Shown: one piece after another, positions 10,928 through 23,576 of the stretch
Position numbering within the stretch: position 1 is the stretch's first letter
Layout of the letters: each line of letters starts with the position of its first letter
Assembly: GCA_963556195.1 (NCBI GenBank)
Contig: CAUVYP010001208.1
Span: 4,340,001-4,404,000 of the forward strand
From: Sepiola atlantica
Taxonomy: Eukaryota; Mollusca; Cephalopoda; Sepiida; Sepiolidae
Reading direction: 5' to 3'
DNA: 64,000 nt
Notes under the pieces: model-generated
The model's input: only the letters and a program-made list of their open reading frames with translations
Database searches by the model: none
What the model was told of the DNA's origin: nothing
Position numbers and translations under genes: made by a program

Positions 10928-11113
10928 TTAGCGCGTTTTAAAGTTGATATCGCTTTTGTTTATAACTTCCACATTTATTCGAATTGTGCAACGAAACTTT
11001 GTAGACAGTCGCGGATAGGCCTTTTCTACTGAGGTACCAAGTTTCAGAAGTGCAGCTCTTGTACTGCCGGAGATATGTCGATACAAACTGAATACGCAAA
11101 ACATCAACAAAAT
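10928..11113 (+). repeat. type 4 monomer (representative)
   Basis: The diagnostic window reads tagacagtcgcggataggcc then ttttctactgaggtacc. Only this type carries AGGCCT, and it usually carries GGTACC as well, so it has restriction sites that the other types lack. Seven copies to the left of 8.4 kb begin with ttttaaggttgat, while the later copies read ttttaaagttgat; this separates domain I from the rest. Copies at 2000, 6835 and 8137 read ggtatc and lose GGTACC. Copies at 32319, 52407 and 55383 share gataaacc and cacagttat. Confidence 0.92.
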
Positions 11114-11485
11114 TTAGCGCGTTTTAAAGTTGATATCGCTTTTGTTTATAACTTCCACATTTATTCGAATTGTGCAACGAAACTTTGCAGACAGTCGCGG
11201 AGACACATGCTCTACTGAAGTACCAAGTTTCAGAAGTGCAGCTCTTGTACTGCCGGAGATATGTCGATACAAACCGAATACGCAAAACATCAACAAAATT
11301 TAGCGCGTTTTAAAGTTGATATCGCTTTTGTTTATAACTTCCACATTTATTCGAATTGTGCAACGAAACTTTGCACAGATTAGCGGAGTCACATGTTCTA
11401 CGGAAGTACCAAGTTTCAGAAGTGCAGCTCTTGTACTGCCGGAGATATGTCGATACAAACTGAATACGCAAAACATCGACAAAAT

Positions 11486-11671
11486 TTAGCGCGTTTTAAA
11501 GTTGATATCGCTTTTGTTTATAACTTCCACATTTATTCGAATTGTGCAACGAAACTTTGCACAGGTTAGCGGAGTCACATGTTCTACGGAAGTACCAAGT
11601 TTCAGAAGTGCAGCTCTTGTACTGCCGGAGATATGTCGATACAAACTGAATACGCAAAACATCGACAAAAT
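11486..11671 (+). repeat. type 6 monomer (representative)
   Basis: It differs from type 1 mainly at cacaggttagcgg (type 1: cacagattagcgg), and most copies end catcgac. Domain I copies at 1628, 6463 and 7765 read aagttcagctc. In the y variant (34737, 42363, 44409, 46827, 59289, 63567) cagaagtgcag has become cagatatgcag. In the r variant (37341 and 39015) agtaccaag has become agtacgaag. It is typically followed by 1x and then 7. Confidence 0.88.
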
Positions 11672-12043
11672 TTAGCGCGTTTTAAAGTTGATATCGCTTT
11701 TGTTTATAACTTCCACATTTATTCGAATTGTGCAACGAAACTTTGCACAGATTAGCGGAGTCACATGTTCTACTGAAGTACCAAGTTTCAGAAGTGCAGC
11801 TCTTGTACTGCCGGAGATATGTCGATACAAACTGAATACGCAAACTATCAACAAAATTTAGTGCGATTTAAAGTTGATATCGCTTTTGTTTATAACTTCA
11901 CCATTCTTTAGAATTGTGCAACGAAACTTTGCAGAGATAAGCGGAGTCACATGCTCTACTGAAGTACCAAGTTTCAGAAGTGCAGCTCTTTTACTGCCGG
12001 AGATATGTCGATACAAACTGAATACGCAAAACATCAACAAAAT

Positions 12044-12229
12044 TTAGCGCGTTTTAAAGTTGATATCGCTTTTGTTTATAACTTCCACATTTATTCGAAT
12101 TGTGCAACGAAACTTTGCACAGATTAGCGGAGTCACATTTTCTACTGAAGTACCAAGTTTCAGAAGTGCAGCTCTTGTACTGCCGGAGATATGTCGATAC
12201 AAACTGAATACGTAAAACATCAACAAAAT
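12044..12229 (+). repeat. type 9 monomer (representative)
   Basis: It carries attttctac like type 3 but keeps gtaccaagtttc, and reads gaatacgtaaaacatc near its right end (others: gaatacgcaaaacatc). It follows type 7 and precedes 5 or 5b. In domain IV the copies at 35853, 37527, 40317 and 47943 also read ttgtgacacg instead of ttgtgcaacg. The first two of these further share accaactttc. Confidence 0.86.
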
Positions 12230-13717
12230 TTAGCGCGTTTTAAAGTTGATATCGCTTTTGTTTATAACTTCCACATTTATTCGAATTGTGCAACGAAACT
12301 TTGCAGACAGTCGCGGAGACACATGTTCTACTGAAGTACCAAGTTTCAGAAGTGCAGCTCTTGTACTGCCGGAGATATGTCGATACAAACTGAATACGCA
12401 AAACATCAGCAAAATTTAGCGCGTTTTAAAGTTGATATCGCTTTTGTTTATAACTTCCACATTTATTCGAATTGTGCAACGAAACTTTGCAGACAGTCGC
12501 GGAGACACATGCTCTACTGAAGTACCAAGTTTCAGAAGTGCAGCTCTTGTACTGCCGGAGATATGTCGATACAAACTGAATACGCAAAACATCAACAAAA
12601 TTTAGCGCGTTTTAAAGTTGATATCGCTTTTGTTTATAACTTCCACATTTATTCGAATTGTGCAACGAAACTTTGCACAGATTAGCGGAGTCACATTTTC
12701 TACTGAAGTACCCAGTTTCAGAAGTGCAGCTCTTGTACTGCCGGAGATATGTCGATACAAACTGAATACGCAAAACATCAACAAAATTTAGCGCGTTTTA
12801 AAGTTGATATCGCTTTTGTTTATAACTTCCACATTTATTCGAATTGTGCAACGAAACTTTGTAGACAGTCGCGGATAGGCCTTTTCTACTGAGGTACCAA
12901 GTTTCAGAAGTGCAGCTCTGGTACTGCCGGAGATATGTCGATACAAACTGAATACGCAAAACATCAACAAAATTTAGCGCGTTTTAAAGTTGATATCGCT
13001 TTTGTTTATAACTTCCACATTTATTCGAATTGTGCAACGAAACTTTGCAGACAGTCGCGGAGACACATGCTCTACTGAAGTACCAAGTTTCAGAAGTGCA
13101 GCTCTTGTACTGCCGGAGATATGTCGATACAAACCGAATACGCAAAACATCAACAAAATTTAGCGCGTTTTAAAGTTGATATCGCTTTTGTTTATAACTT
13201 CCACATTTATTCGAATTGTGCAACGAAACTTTGCACAGGTTAGCGGAGTCACATGTTCTACGGAAGTACCAAGTTTCAGAAGTGCAGCTCTTGTACTGCC
13301 GGAGATATGTCGATACAAACTGAATACGCAAAACATCGACAAAATTTAGCGCGTTTTAAAGTTGATATCGCTTTTGTTTATAACTTCCACATTTATTCGA
13401 ATTGTGCAACGAAACTTTGCACAGATTAGCGGAGTCACATGTTCTACTGAAGTACCAAGTTTCAGAAGTGCAGCTCTTGTACTGCCGGAGATATGTCGAT
13501 ACAAACTGAATACGCAAACTATCAACAAAATTTAGTGCGATTTAAAGTTGATATCGCTTTTGTTTATAACTTCACCATTCTTTAGAATTGTGCAACGAAA
13601 CTTTGCAGAGATAAGCGGAGTCACATGCTCTACTGAAGTACCAAGTTTCAGAATTGCAGCTCTTTTACTGCCGGAGATATGTCGATACAAACTGAATACG
13701 CAAAACATCGACAAAAT

Positions 13718-13904
13718 TTAGCGCGTTTTAAAGTTGATATCGCTTTTGTTTATAACTTCCACATTTATTCGAATTGTGCAACGAAACTTTGCACAGATTA
13801 GCGGAGTCACAGGTTCCTACTGAAGTACCAAGTTTCAGAAGTGCAGCTCTTGTACTGCCGGAGATATGTCGATACAAACTGAATACGCAAAACATCAACA
13901 AAAT
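13718..13904 (+). repeat. 187-bp type 8 monomer (1-bp insertion)
   Basis: It reads cacaggttcctactg at about 13808-13822, where type 8 has cacaggttctactg; one C is inserted. It is the leftmost type 8 copy in the window. Its neighbours, type 7 before and 5b after, are the usual ones for this type. Confidence 0.9.
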
Positions 13905-14276
13905 TTAGCGCGTTTTAAAGTTGATATCGCTTTTGTTTATAACTTCCACATTTATTCGAATTGTGCAACGAAACTTTGCAGACAGTCGCGGAGACACATG
14001 TTCTACTGAAGTACCAAGTTTCAGAAGTGCAGCTCTTGTACTGCCGGAGATATGTCGATACAAACTGAATACGCAAAACATCAGCAAAATTTAGCGCGTT
14101 TTAAAGTTGATATCGCTTTTGTTTATAACTTCCACATTTATTCGAATTGTGCAACGAAACTTTGCACAGATTAGCGGAGTCACATGTTCTACGGAAGTAC
14201 CAAGTTTCAGAAGTGCAGCTCTTGTACTGCCGGAGATATGTCGATACAAACTGAATACGCAAAACATCAACAAAAT

Positions 14277-14648
14277 TTAGTGCGATTTAAAGTTGATATC
14301 GCTTTCGTTTATAACTTCACCTTTCTTTAGAATTGTGCAACGAAACTTTGCAGAGATAAGCGGAGTTACATGCTCTACTGAAATACCAAGTTTCAGAAGT
14401 GCAGCTCTTTTACTGCCGGAGATATGTCGATACAAACTGAATACGCAAAACATCGACAAAATTAAGCGCGTTTTAAAGTTGATATCGCTTTTGTTTATAA
14501 CTTCCACATTTATTCGAATTGTGCAACGAAACTTTGCACAGATTAGCGGAGTCACATTTTCTACTGAAGTACCAAGTTTCAGAAGTGCAGCTCTTGTACT
14601 GCCGGAGATATGTCGATACAAACTGAATACGTAAAACATCAACAAAAT
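14277..14648 (+). repeat. type 7 plus type 9 pair with lost junction stop
   Basis: At the boundary between these two monomers aaaatttagcgcg has become aaaattaagcgcg (about 14459-14471). This turns the TAA present once per monomer on the minus strand into a sense codon and joins two spurious 60-codon frames into 122 codons. The type 7 copy belongs to the cacctttcttt subgroup and also has private changes such as gctttcgttt and gaaatacc. Confidence 0.85.
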
Positions 14649-15578
14649 TTAGCGCGTTTTAAAGTTGATATCGCTTTTGTTTATAACTTCCACATTTATT
14701 CGAATTGTGCAACGAAACTTTGCAGACAGTCGCGGAGACACATGTTCTACTGAAGTACCAAGTTTCAGAAGTGCAGCTCTTGTACTGCCGGAGATATGTC
14801 GATACAAACTGAATACGCAAAACATCAGCAAAATTTAGCGCGTTTTAAAGTTGATATCGCTTTTGTTTATAACTTCCACATTTATTCGAATTGTGCAACG
14901 AAACTTTGCAGACCGTCGCGGAGACACACGTTCTACTGAAGTACCAAGTTTCAGAAGTGCAGCTCTTGTACTGCCGGAGATATGTCGATACAAACTGAAT
15001 ACGCAAAACATCAACAAAATTTAGCGCGTTTTAAAGTTGATATCGCTTTTGTTTATAACTTCCACATTTATTCGAATTGTGCAACGAAACTTTGTAGACA
15101 GTCGCGGATAGGCCTTTTCTACTGAGGTACCAAGTTTCAGAAGTGCAGCTCTTGTACTGCCGGAGATATGTCGATACAAACTGAATACGCAAAACATCAA
15201 CAAAATTTAGCGCGTTTTAAAGTTGATATCGCTTTTGTTTATAACTTCCACATTTATTCGAATTGTGCAACGAAACTTTGCAGACAGTCGCGGAGACACA
15301 TGTTCTACTGAAGTACCAAGTTTCAGAAGTGCAGCTCTTGTACTGCCGGAGATATGTCGATACAAACCGAATACGCAAAACATCAACAAAATTTAGCGCG
15401 TTTTAAAGTTGATATCGCTTTTGTTTATAACTTCCACATTTATTCGAATTGTGCAACGAAACTTTGCACAGATTAGCGGAGTCACATGTTCTACGGAAGT
15501 ACCAAGTTTCAGAAGTGCAGCTCTTGTACTGCCGGAGATATGTCGATACAAACTGAATACGCAAAACATCAACAAAAT

Positions 15579-15764
15579 TTAGTGCGATTTAAAGTTGATA
15601 TCGCTTTTGTTTATAACTTCACCATTCTTTAGAATTGTGCAACGAAACTTTGCACAGATTAGCGGAGTCACATGTTCTACTGAAGTACCAAGTTTCAGAA
15701 GTGCAGCTCTTGTACTGCCGGAGATATGTCGATACAAACTGAATACGCAAAACATCAACAAAAT
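15579..15764 (+). repeat. hybrid monomer, type 7 left / type 1 right
   Basis: The left part reads tagtgcgattt and caccattctttag, both type 7. From cacagattagcgg onward it is type 1, including catgttctac. The switch lies between about 15630 and 15655, inside the conserved gaattgtgcaacgaaac segment. It is best explained by unequal exchange or gene conversion between the two types. Confidence 0.85.
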
Positions 15765-16694
15765 TTAGCGCGTTTTAAAGTTGATATCGCTTTTGTTTAT
15801 AACTTCCACATTTATTCGAATTGTGCAACGAAACTTTGCAGACCGTCGCGGAGACACACGTTCTACTGAAGTACCAAGTTTCAGAAGTGCAGCTCTTGTA
15901 CTGCCGGAGATATGTCGATACAAACTGAATACGCAAAACATCAACAAAATTTAGCGCGTTTTAAAGTTGATATCGCTTTTGTTTATAACTTCCACATTTA
16001 TTCGAATTGTGCAACGAAACTTTGCACAGATTAGCGGAGTCACATTTTCTACTGAAGTACCCAGTTTCAGAAGTGCAGCTCTTGTACTGCCGGAGATATG
16101 TCGATACAAACTGAATACGCAAAACATCAACAAAATTTAGCGCGTTTTAAAGTTGATATCGCTTTTGTTTATAACTTCCACATTTATTCGAATTGTGCAA
16201 CGAAACTTTGTAGACAGTCGCGGATAGGCCTTTTCTACTGAGGTACCAAGTTTCAGAAGTGCAGCTCTTGTACTGCCGGAGATATGTCGATACAAACTGA
16301 ATACGCAAAACATCAACAAAATTTAGCGCGTTTTAAAGTTGATATCGCTTTTGTTTATAACTTTCACATTTATTCGAATTGTGCAACGAAACTTTGCAGA
16401 CAGTCGCGGAGACACATGCTCTACTGAAGTACCAAGTTTCAGAAGTGCAGCTCTTGTACTGCCGGAGATATGTCGATACAAACCGAATACGCAAAACATC
16501 AACAAAATTTAGCGCGTTTTAAAGTTGATATCGCTTTTGTTTATAACTTCCACATTTATTCGAATTGTGCAACGAAACTTTGCACAGATTAGCGGAGTCA
16601 CATGTTCTACGGAAGTACCAAGTTTCAGAAGTGCAGCTCTTGTACTGCCGGAGATATGTCGATACAAACTGAATACGCAAACTATCAACAAAAT

Positions 16695-16880
16695 TTAGTG
16701 CGATTTAAAGTTGATATCGCTTTTGTTTATAACTTCCACATTTATTCGAATTGTGCAACGAAACTTTGCACAGGTCAGCGGAGTCACATGTTCTACGGAA
16801 GTACCAAGTTTCAGAAGTGCAGCTCTTGTACTGCCGGAGATATGTCGATACAAACTGAATACGCAAAACATCGACAAAAT
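16695..16880 (+). repeat. hybrid monomer, type 7 left edge / type 6 body
   Basis: The first bases read tagtgcgattt, as in type 7, and the preceding monomer carries the x right end that normally precedes type 7. From ttccacatttattcg onward it is type 6 (cacaggtcagcgg). The switch falls within the conserved aaagttgatatcgc segment. The monomer at 18369-18554 has the same structure. Confidence 0.82.
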
Positions 16881-18368
16881 TTAGCGCGTTTTAAAGTTGA
16901 TATCGCTTTTGTTTATAACTTCCACATTTATTCGAATTGTGCAACGAAACTTTGCACAGATTAGCGGAGTCACATGTTCTACTGAAGTACCAAGTTTCAG
17001 AAGTGCAGCTCTTGTACTGCCGGAGATATGTCGATACAAACTGAATACGCAAACTATCAACAAAATTTAGTGCGATTTAAAGTTGATATCGCTTTTGTTT
17101 ATAACTTCACCATTCTTTAGAATTGTGCAACGAAACTTTGCAGAGATAAGCGGAGTCACATGCTCTACTGAAGTACCAAGTTTCAGAATTGCAGCTCTTT
17201 TACTGCCGGAGATATGTCGATACAAACTGAATACGCAAAACATCGACAAAATTTAGCGCGTTTTAAAGTTGATATCGCTTTTGTTTATAACTTCCACATT
17301 TATTCGAATTGTGCAACGAAACTTTGCACAGATTAGCGGAGTCACATGTTCTACTGAAGTACCAAGTTTCAGAAGTGCAGCTCTTGTACTGCCGGAGATA
17401 TGTCGATACAAACTGAATACGCAAAACATCAACAAAATTTAGCGCGTTTTAAAGTTGATATCGCTTTTGTTTATAACTTCCACATTTATTCGAATTGTGC
17501 AACGAAACTTTGCACAGATTAGCGGAGTCACATGTTCTACGGAAGTACCAAGTTTCAGAAGTGCAGCTCTTGTACTGCCGGAGATATGTCGATACAAACT
17601 GAATACGCAAAACATCAGCAAAATTTAGCGCGTTTTAAAGTTGATATCGCTTTTGTTTATAACTTCCACATTTATTCGAATTGTGCAACGAAACTTTGCA
17701 GACCGTCGCGGAGACACACGTTCTACTGAAGTACCAAGTTTCAGAAGTGCAGCTCTTGTACTGCCGGAGATATGTCGATACAAACTGAATACGCAAAACA
17801 TCAACAAAATTTAGCGCGTTTTAAAGTTGATATCGCTTTTGTTTATAACTTCCACATTTATTCGAATTGTGCAACGAAACTTTGTAGACAGTCGCGGATA
17901 GGCCTTTTCTACTGAGGTACCAAGTTTCAGAAGTGCAGCTCTTGTACTGCCGGAGATATGTCGATACAAACTGAATACGCAAAACATCAACAAAATTTAG
18001 CGCGTTTTAAAGTTGATATCGCTTTTGTTTATAACTTCCACATTTATTCGAATTGTGCAACGAAACTTTGCAGACAGTCGCGGAGACACATGTTCTACTG
18101 AAGTACCAAGTTTCAGAAGTGCAGCTCTTGTACTGCCGGAAATATGTCGATACAAACCGAATACGCAAAACATCAACAAAATTTAGCGCGTTTTAAAGTT
18201 GATATCGCTTTTGTTTATAACTTCCACATTTATTCGAATTGTGCAACGAAACTTTGCACAGATTAGCGGAGTCACATGTTCTACGGAAGTACCAAGTTTC
18301 AGAAGTGCAGCTCTTGTACTGCCGGAGATATGTCGATACAAACTGAATACGCAAAACATCAACAAAAT

Positions 18369-18554
18369 TTAGTGCGATTTAAAGTTGATATCGCTTTTGT
18401 TTATAACTTCCACATTTATTCGAATTGTGCAACGAAACTTTGCACAGGTTAGCGGAGTCACATGTTCTACGGAAGTACCAAGTTTCAGAAGTGCAGCTCT
18501 TGTACTGCCGGAGATATGTCGATACAAACTGAATACGCAAAACATCGACAAAAT
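18369..18554 (+). repeat. hybrid monomer, type 7 left edge / type 6 body
   Basis: It starts tagtgcgattt and continues as type 6 with cacaggttagcgg and right end catcgac. It resembles the hybrid at 16695 but the preceding monomer ends catcaac rather than with the x mark. A single ancestral hybrid with later exchange, or two separate events, would both fit. Confidence 0.8.
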
Positions 18555-21344
18555 TTAGCGCGTTTTAAAGTTGATATCGCTTTTGTTTATAACTTCCACA
18601 TTTATTCGAATTGTGCAACGAAACATCGCACAGATAAGCGGAGTCACATGTTCTACTGAAGTACCAAGTTTCAGAAGTGCAGCTCTTGTACTGCCGGAGA
18701 TATGTCGATACAAACTGAATACGCAAACTATCAACAAAATTTAGTGCGATTTAAAGTTGATATCGCTTTTGTTTATAACTTCACCATTCTTTAGAATTGT
18801 GCAACGAAACTTTGCAGAGATAAGTGGAGTCACATGCTCTACTGAAGTACCAAGTTTCAGAATTGCAGCTCTTTTACTGCCGGAGATATGTCGATACAAA
18901 CTGAATACGCAAAACATCGACAAAATTTAGCGCGTTTTAAAGTTGATATCGCTTTTGTTTATAACTTCCACATTTATTCGAATTGTGCAACGAAACTTTG
19001 CACAGATTAGCGGAGTCACATGTTCTACTGAAGTACCAAGTTTCAGAAGTGCAGCTCTTGTACTGCCGGAGATATGTCGATACAAACTGAATACGCAAAA
19101 CATCAACAAAATTTAGCGCGTTTTAAAGTTGATATCGCTTTTGTTTATAACTTCCACATTTATTCGAATTGTGCAACGAAACTTTGCACAGATTAGCGGA
19201 GTCACATGTTCTACGGAAGTACCAAGTTTCAGAAGTGCAGCTCTTGTACTGCCGGAGATATGTCGATACAAACTGAATACGCAAACTATCAACAAAATTT
19301 AGTGCGATTTAAAGTTGATATCGCTTTTGTTTATAACTTCCCCATTCTTTAGAATTGTGCAACGAAACTTTGCAGAGATAAGCGGAGTCACATGCTCTAC
19401 TGAAGTACCAAGTTTCAGAAGTGCAGCTCCTTTACTGCCGGAGATATGTCGATACAAACTGAATACGCAAAACATCAACAAAATTTAGCGCGTTTTAAAG
19501 TTGATATCGCTTTTGTTTATAACTTCCACATTTATTCGAATTGTGCAACGAAACTTTGCACAGATTAGCGGAGTCACATTTTCTACTGAAGTACCAAGTT
19601 TCAGAAGTGCAGCTCTTGTACTGCCGGAGATATGTCGATACAAACTGAATACGTAAAACATCAACAAAATTTAGCGCGTTTTAAAGTTGATATCGCTTTT
19701 GTTTATAACTTGCACATTTATTCGAATTGTGCAACGAAACTTTGCAGACAGTCGCGGAGACACATGTTCTACTGAAGTACACAGTTTCAGAAGTGCAGCT
19801 CTTGTACTGCCGGATATATGTCGATACAAACTGAATACGCAAAACATCAGCAAAATTTAGCGCGTTTTAAAGTTGATATCGCTTTTGTTTATAACTTCCA
19901 CATTTATTCGAATTGTGCAACGAAACTTTGCAGACCGTCGCGGAGACACACGTTCTACTGAAGTACCAAGTTTCAGAAGTGCAGCTCTTGTACTGCCGGA
20001 GATATGTCGATACAAACTGAATACGCAAAACATCAACAAAATTTAGCGCGTTTTAAAGTTGATATCGCTTTTGTTTATAACTTCCACATTTATTCGAATT
20101 GTGCAACGAAACTTTGCACAGATTAGCGGAGTCACATTTTCTACTGAAGTACCCAGTTTCAGAAGTGCAGCTCTTGTACTGCCGGAGATATGTCGATACA
20201 AACTGAATACGCAAAACATCAACAAAATTTAGCGCGTTTTAAAGTTGATATCGCTTTTGTTTATAACTTCCACATTTATTCGAATTGTGCAACGAAACTT
20301 TGTAGACAGTCGCGGATAGGCCTTTTCTACTGAGGTACCAAGTTTCAGAAGTGCAGCTCTGGTACTGCCGGAGATATGTCGATACAAACTGAATACGCAA
20401 AACATCAACAAAATTTAGCGCGTTTTAAAGTTGATATCGCTTTTGTTTATAACTTCCACATTTATTCGAATTGTGCAACGAAACTTTGCAGACAGTCGCG
20501 GAGACACATGCTCTACTGAAGTACCAAGTTTCAGAAGTGCAGCTCTTGTACTGCCGGAGATATGTCGATACAAACCGAATACGCAAAACATCAACAAAAT
20601 TTAGCGCGTTTTAAAGTTGATATCGCTTTTGTTTATAACTTCCACATTTATTCGAATTGTGCAACGAAACTTTGCACAGATTAGCGGAGTCACATGTTCT
20701 ACGGAAGTACCAAGTTTCAGAAGTGCAGCTCTTGTACTGCCGGAGATATGTCGATACAAACTGAATACGCAAAACATCGACAAAATTTAGCGCGTTTTAA
20801 AGTTGATATCGCTTTTGTTTATAACTTCCACATTTATTCGAATTGTGCAACGAAACTTTGCACAGGTTAGCGGAGTCACATGTTCTACGGAAGTACCAAG
20901 TTTCAGAAGTGCAGCTCTTGTACTGCCGCAGATATGTCGATACAAACTGAATACGCAAAACATCGACAAAATTTAGCGCGTTTTAAAGTTGATATCGCTT
21001 TTGTTTATAACTTCCACATTTATTCGAATTGTGCAACGAAACTTTGCACAGATTAGCGGAGTCACATGTTCTACTGAAGTACCAAGTTTCAGAAGTGCAG
21101 CTCTTGTACTGCCGGAGATATGTCGATACAAACTTAATACGCAAACTATCAACAAAATTTAGTGCGATTTAAAGTTGATATCGCTTTTGTTTATAACTTC
21201 ACCATTCTTTAGAATTGTGCAACGAAACTTTGCAGAGATAAGCGGAGTCACATGCTCTACTGAAGTACCAAGTTTCAGAATTGCAGCTCTTTTACTGCCG
21301 GAGATATGTCGATACAAACTGAATACGCAAAACATCGACAAAAT

Positions 21345-21530
21345 TTAGCGCGTTTTAAAGTTGATATCGCTTTTGTTTATAACTTCCACATTTATTCGAA
21401 TTGTGCAACGAAACTTTGCACAGATTAGCGGAGTCACAGGTTCTACTGAAGTACCAAGTTTCAGAAGTGCAGCTCTTGTACTGCCGGAGATATGTCGATA
21501 CAAACTGAATACGCAAAACATCAACAAAAT
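21345..21530 (+). repeat. type 8 monomer (representative)
   Basis: It matches type 1 except for gtcacaggttctac (type 1: gtcacatgttctac), a single-base mark shared by many copies and therefore spread by duplication. Copies occur at about 13718 (with an extra base) and at 21345, 23205, 23949, 25809, 26739, 28599, 31203, 51105 and 54081. In domain III it always sits between types 7 and 5b. Confidence 0.85.
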
Positions 21531-21716
21531 TTAGCGCGTTTTAAAGTTGATATCGCTTTTGTTTATAACTTCCACATTTATTCGAATTGTGCAACGAAAC
21601 TTTGCAGACAGTCGCGGAGACACATGTTCTACTGAAGTACCAAGTTTCAGAAGTGCAGCTCTTGTACTGCCGGAGATATGTCGATACAAACTGAATACGC
21701 AAAACATCAGCAAAAT
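21531..21716 (+). repeat. type 5b monomer (representative)
   Basis: It shares the type 5 diagnostic window but reads aaactgaatacg, and usually ends catcagcaaaat. It is confined to domains II, III and V and almost always follows type 8 or type 9. The copy at 25995-26180 ends catcgac instead, an end normally found before type 6, and a type 6 monomer indeed follows. This suggests an exchange point inside that copy. Confidence 0.88.
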
Positions 21717-23576
21717 TTAGCGCGTTTTAAAGTTGATATCGCTTTTGTTTATAACTTCCACATTTATTCGAATTGTGCAACGAAACTTTGCAGACCGTCG
21801 CGGAGACACACGTTCTACTGAAGTACCAAGTTTCAGAAGTGCAGCTCTTGTACTGCCGGAGATATGTCGATACAAACTGAATACGCAAAACATCAACAAA
21901 ATTTAGCGCGTTTTAAAGTTGATATCGCTTTTGTTTATAACTTCCACATTTATTCGAATTGTGCAACGAAACTTTGCACAGATTAGCGGAGTCACATTTT
22001 CTACTGAAGTACCCAGTTTCAGAAGTGCAGCTCTTGTACTGCCGGAGATATGTCGATACAAACTGAATACGCAAAACATCAACAAAATTTAGCGCGTTTT
22101 AAAGTTGATATCGCTTTTGTTTATAACTTCCACATTTATTCGAATTGTGCAACGAAACTTTGTAGACAGTCGCGGATAGGCCTTTTCTACTGAGGTACCA
22201 AGTTTCAGAAGTGCAGCTCTGGTACTGCCGGAGATATGTCGATACAAACTGAATACGCAAAACATCAACAAAATTTAGCGCGTTTTAAAGTTGATATCGC
22301 TTTTGTTTATAACTTCCACATTTATTCGAATTGTGCAACGAAACTTTGCAGACAGTCGCGGAGACACATGCTCTACTGAAGTACCAAGTTTCAGAAGTGC
22401 AGCTCTTGTACTGCCGGAGATATGTCGATACAAACCGAATACGCAAAACATCAACAAAATTTAGCGCGTTTTAAAGTTGATATCGCTTTTGTTTATAACT
22501 TCCACATTTATTCGAATTGTGCAACGAAACTTTGCACAGATTAGCGGAGTCACATGTTCTACGGAAGTACCAAGTTTCAGAAGTGCAGCTCTTGTACTGC
22601 CGGAGATATGTCGATACAAACTGAATACGCAAAACATCGACAAAATTTAGCGCGTTTTAAAGTTGATATCGCTTTTGTTTATAACTTCCACATTTATTCG
22701 AATTGTGCAACGAAACTTTGCACAGGTTAGCGGAGTCACATGTTCTACGGAAGTACCAAGTTTCAGAAGTGCAGCTCTTGTACTGCCGCAGATATGTCGA
22801 TACAAACTGAATACGCAAAACATCGACAAAATTTAGCGCGTTTTAAAGTTGATATCGCTTTTGTTTATAACTTCCACATTTATTCGAATTGTGCAACGAA
22901 ACTTTGCACAGATTAGCGGAGTCACATGTTCTACTGAAGTACCAAGTTTCAGAAGTGCAGCTCTTGTACTGCCGGAGATATGTCGATACAAACTTAATAC
23001 GCAAACTATCAACAAAATTTAGTGCGATTTAAAGTTGATATCGCTTTTGTTTATAACTTCACCATTCTTTAGAATTGTGCAACGAAACTTTGCAGAGATA
23101 AGCGGAGTCACATGCTCTACTGAAGTACCAAGTTTCAGAATTGCAGCTCTTTTACTGCCGGAGATATGTCGATACAAACTGAATACGCAAAACATCGACA
23201 AAATTTAGCGCGTTTTAAAGTTGATATCGCTTTTGTTTATAACTTCCACATTTATTCGAATTGTGCAACGAAACTTTGCACAGATTAGCGGAGTCACAGG
23301 TTCTACTGAAGTACCAAGTTTCAGAAGTGCAGCTCTTGTACTGCCGGAGATATGTCGATACAAACTGAATACGCAAAACATCAACAAAATTTAGCGCGTT
23401 TTAAAGTTGATATCGCTTTTGTTTATAACTTCCACATTTATTCGAATTGTGCAACGAAACTTTGCAGACAGTCGCGGAGACACATGTTCTACTGAAGTAC
23501 CAAGTTTCAGAAGTGCAGCTCTTGTACTGCCGGAGATATGTCGATACAAACTGAATACGCAAAACATCAGCAAAAT
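21717..23576 (+). repeat. 10-mer HOR tandem duplication, copy B
   Basis: Offset exactly 1,860 bp from copy A and carrying the same rare marks (ctgccgcagat, aaacttaatacg, ctctggtactg). I saw no coding-frame difference between the copies, so the event looks recent. The exact junction cannot be placed because both copies end in the same 5b monomer. Confidence 0.92.

Larger units (their letters stand above)
8695..19856 (+). repeat. Domain II: 60 monomers, shuffled order
   Basis: Order is 7-9-1-2-3-4-5-1-7-1-2-3-4-5-1-6-1x-7-9-5b-5b-3-4-5-6-1x-7-8-5b-1-7-9-5b-2-4-5-1-(7/1)-2-3-4-5-1x-(7/6)-1x-7-1-1-2-4-5-1-(7/6)-1x-7-1-1x-7-9-5b. The 2-3-4-5-1 string recurs but is repeatedly interrupted or shortened (type 3 is missing at 14835-15206 and 17625-17996). 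Hybrid monomers, written with a slash, mark exchange points. Both insertions that shift the register lie here. Confidence 0.83.
19857..21716 (+). repeat. 10-mer HOR tandem duplication, copy A
   Basis: Order 2-3-4-5-1-6-1x-7-8-5b, 1,860 bp. Rare marks shared with the next block and found together nowhere else include ctgccgcagat in the type 6 member, aaacttaatacg in the 1x member, and ctctggtactg in the type 4 member. The block follows a type 5b copy with its own private changes, so the duplication does not extend further left. Confidence 0.92.
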
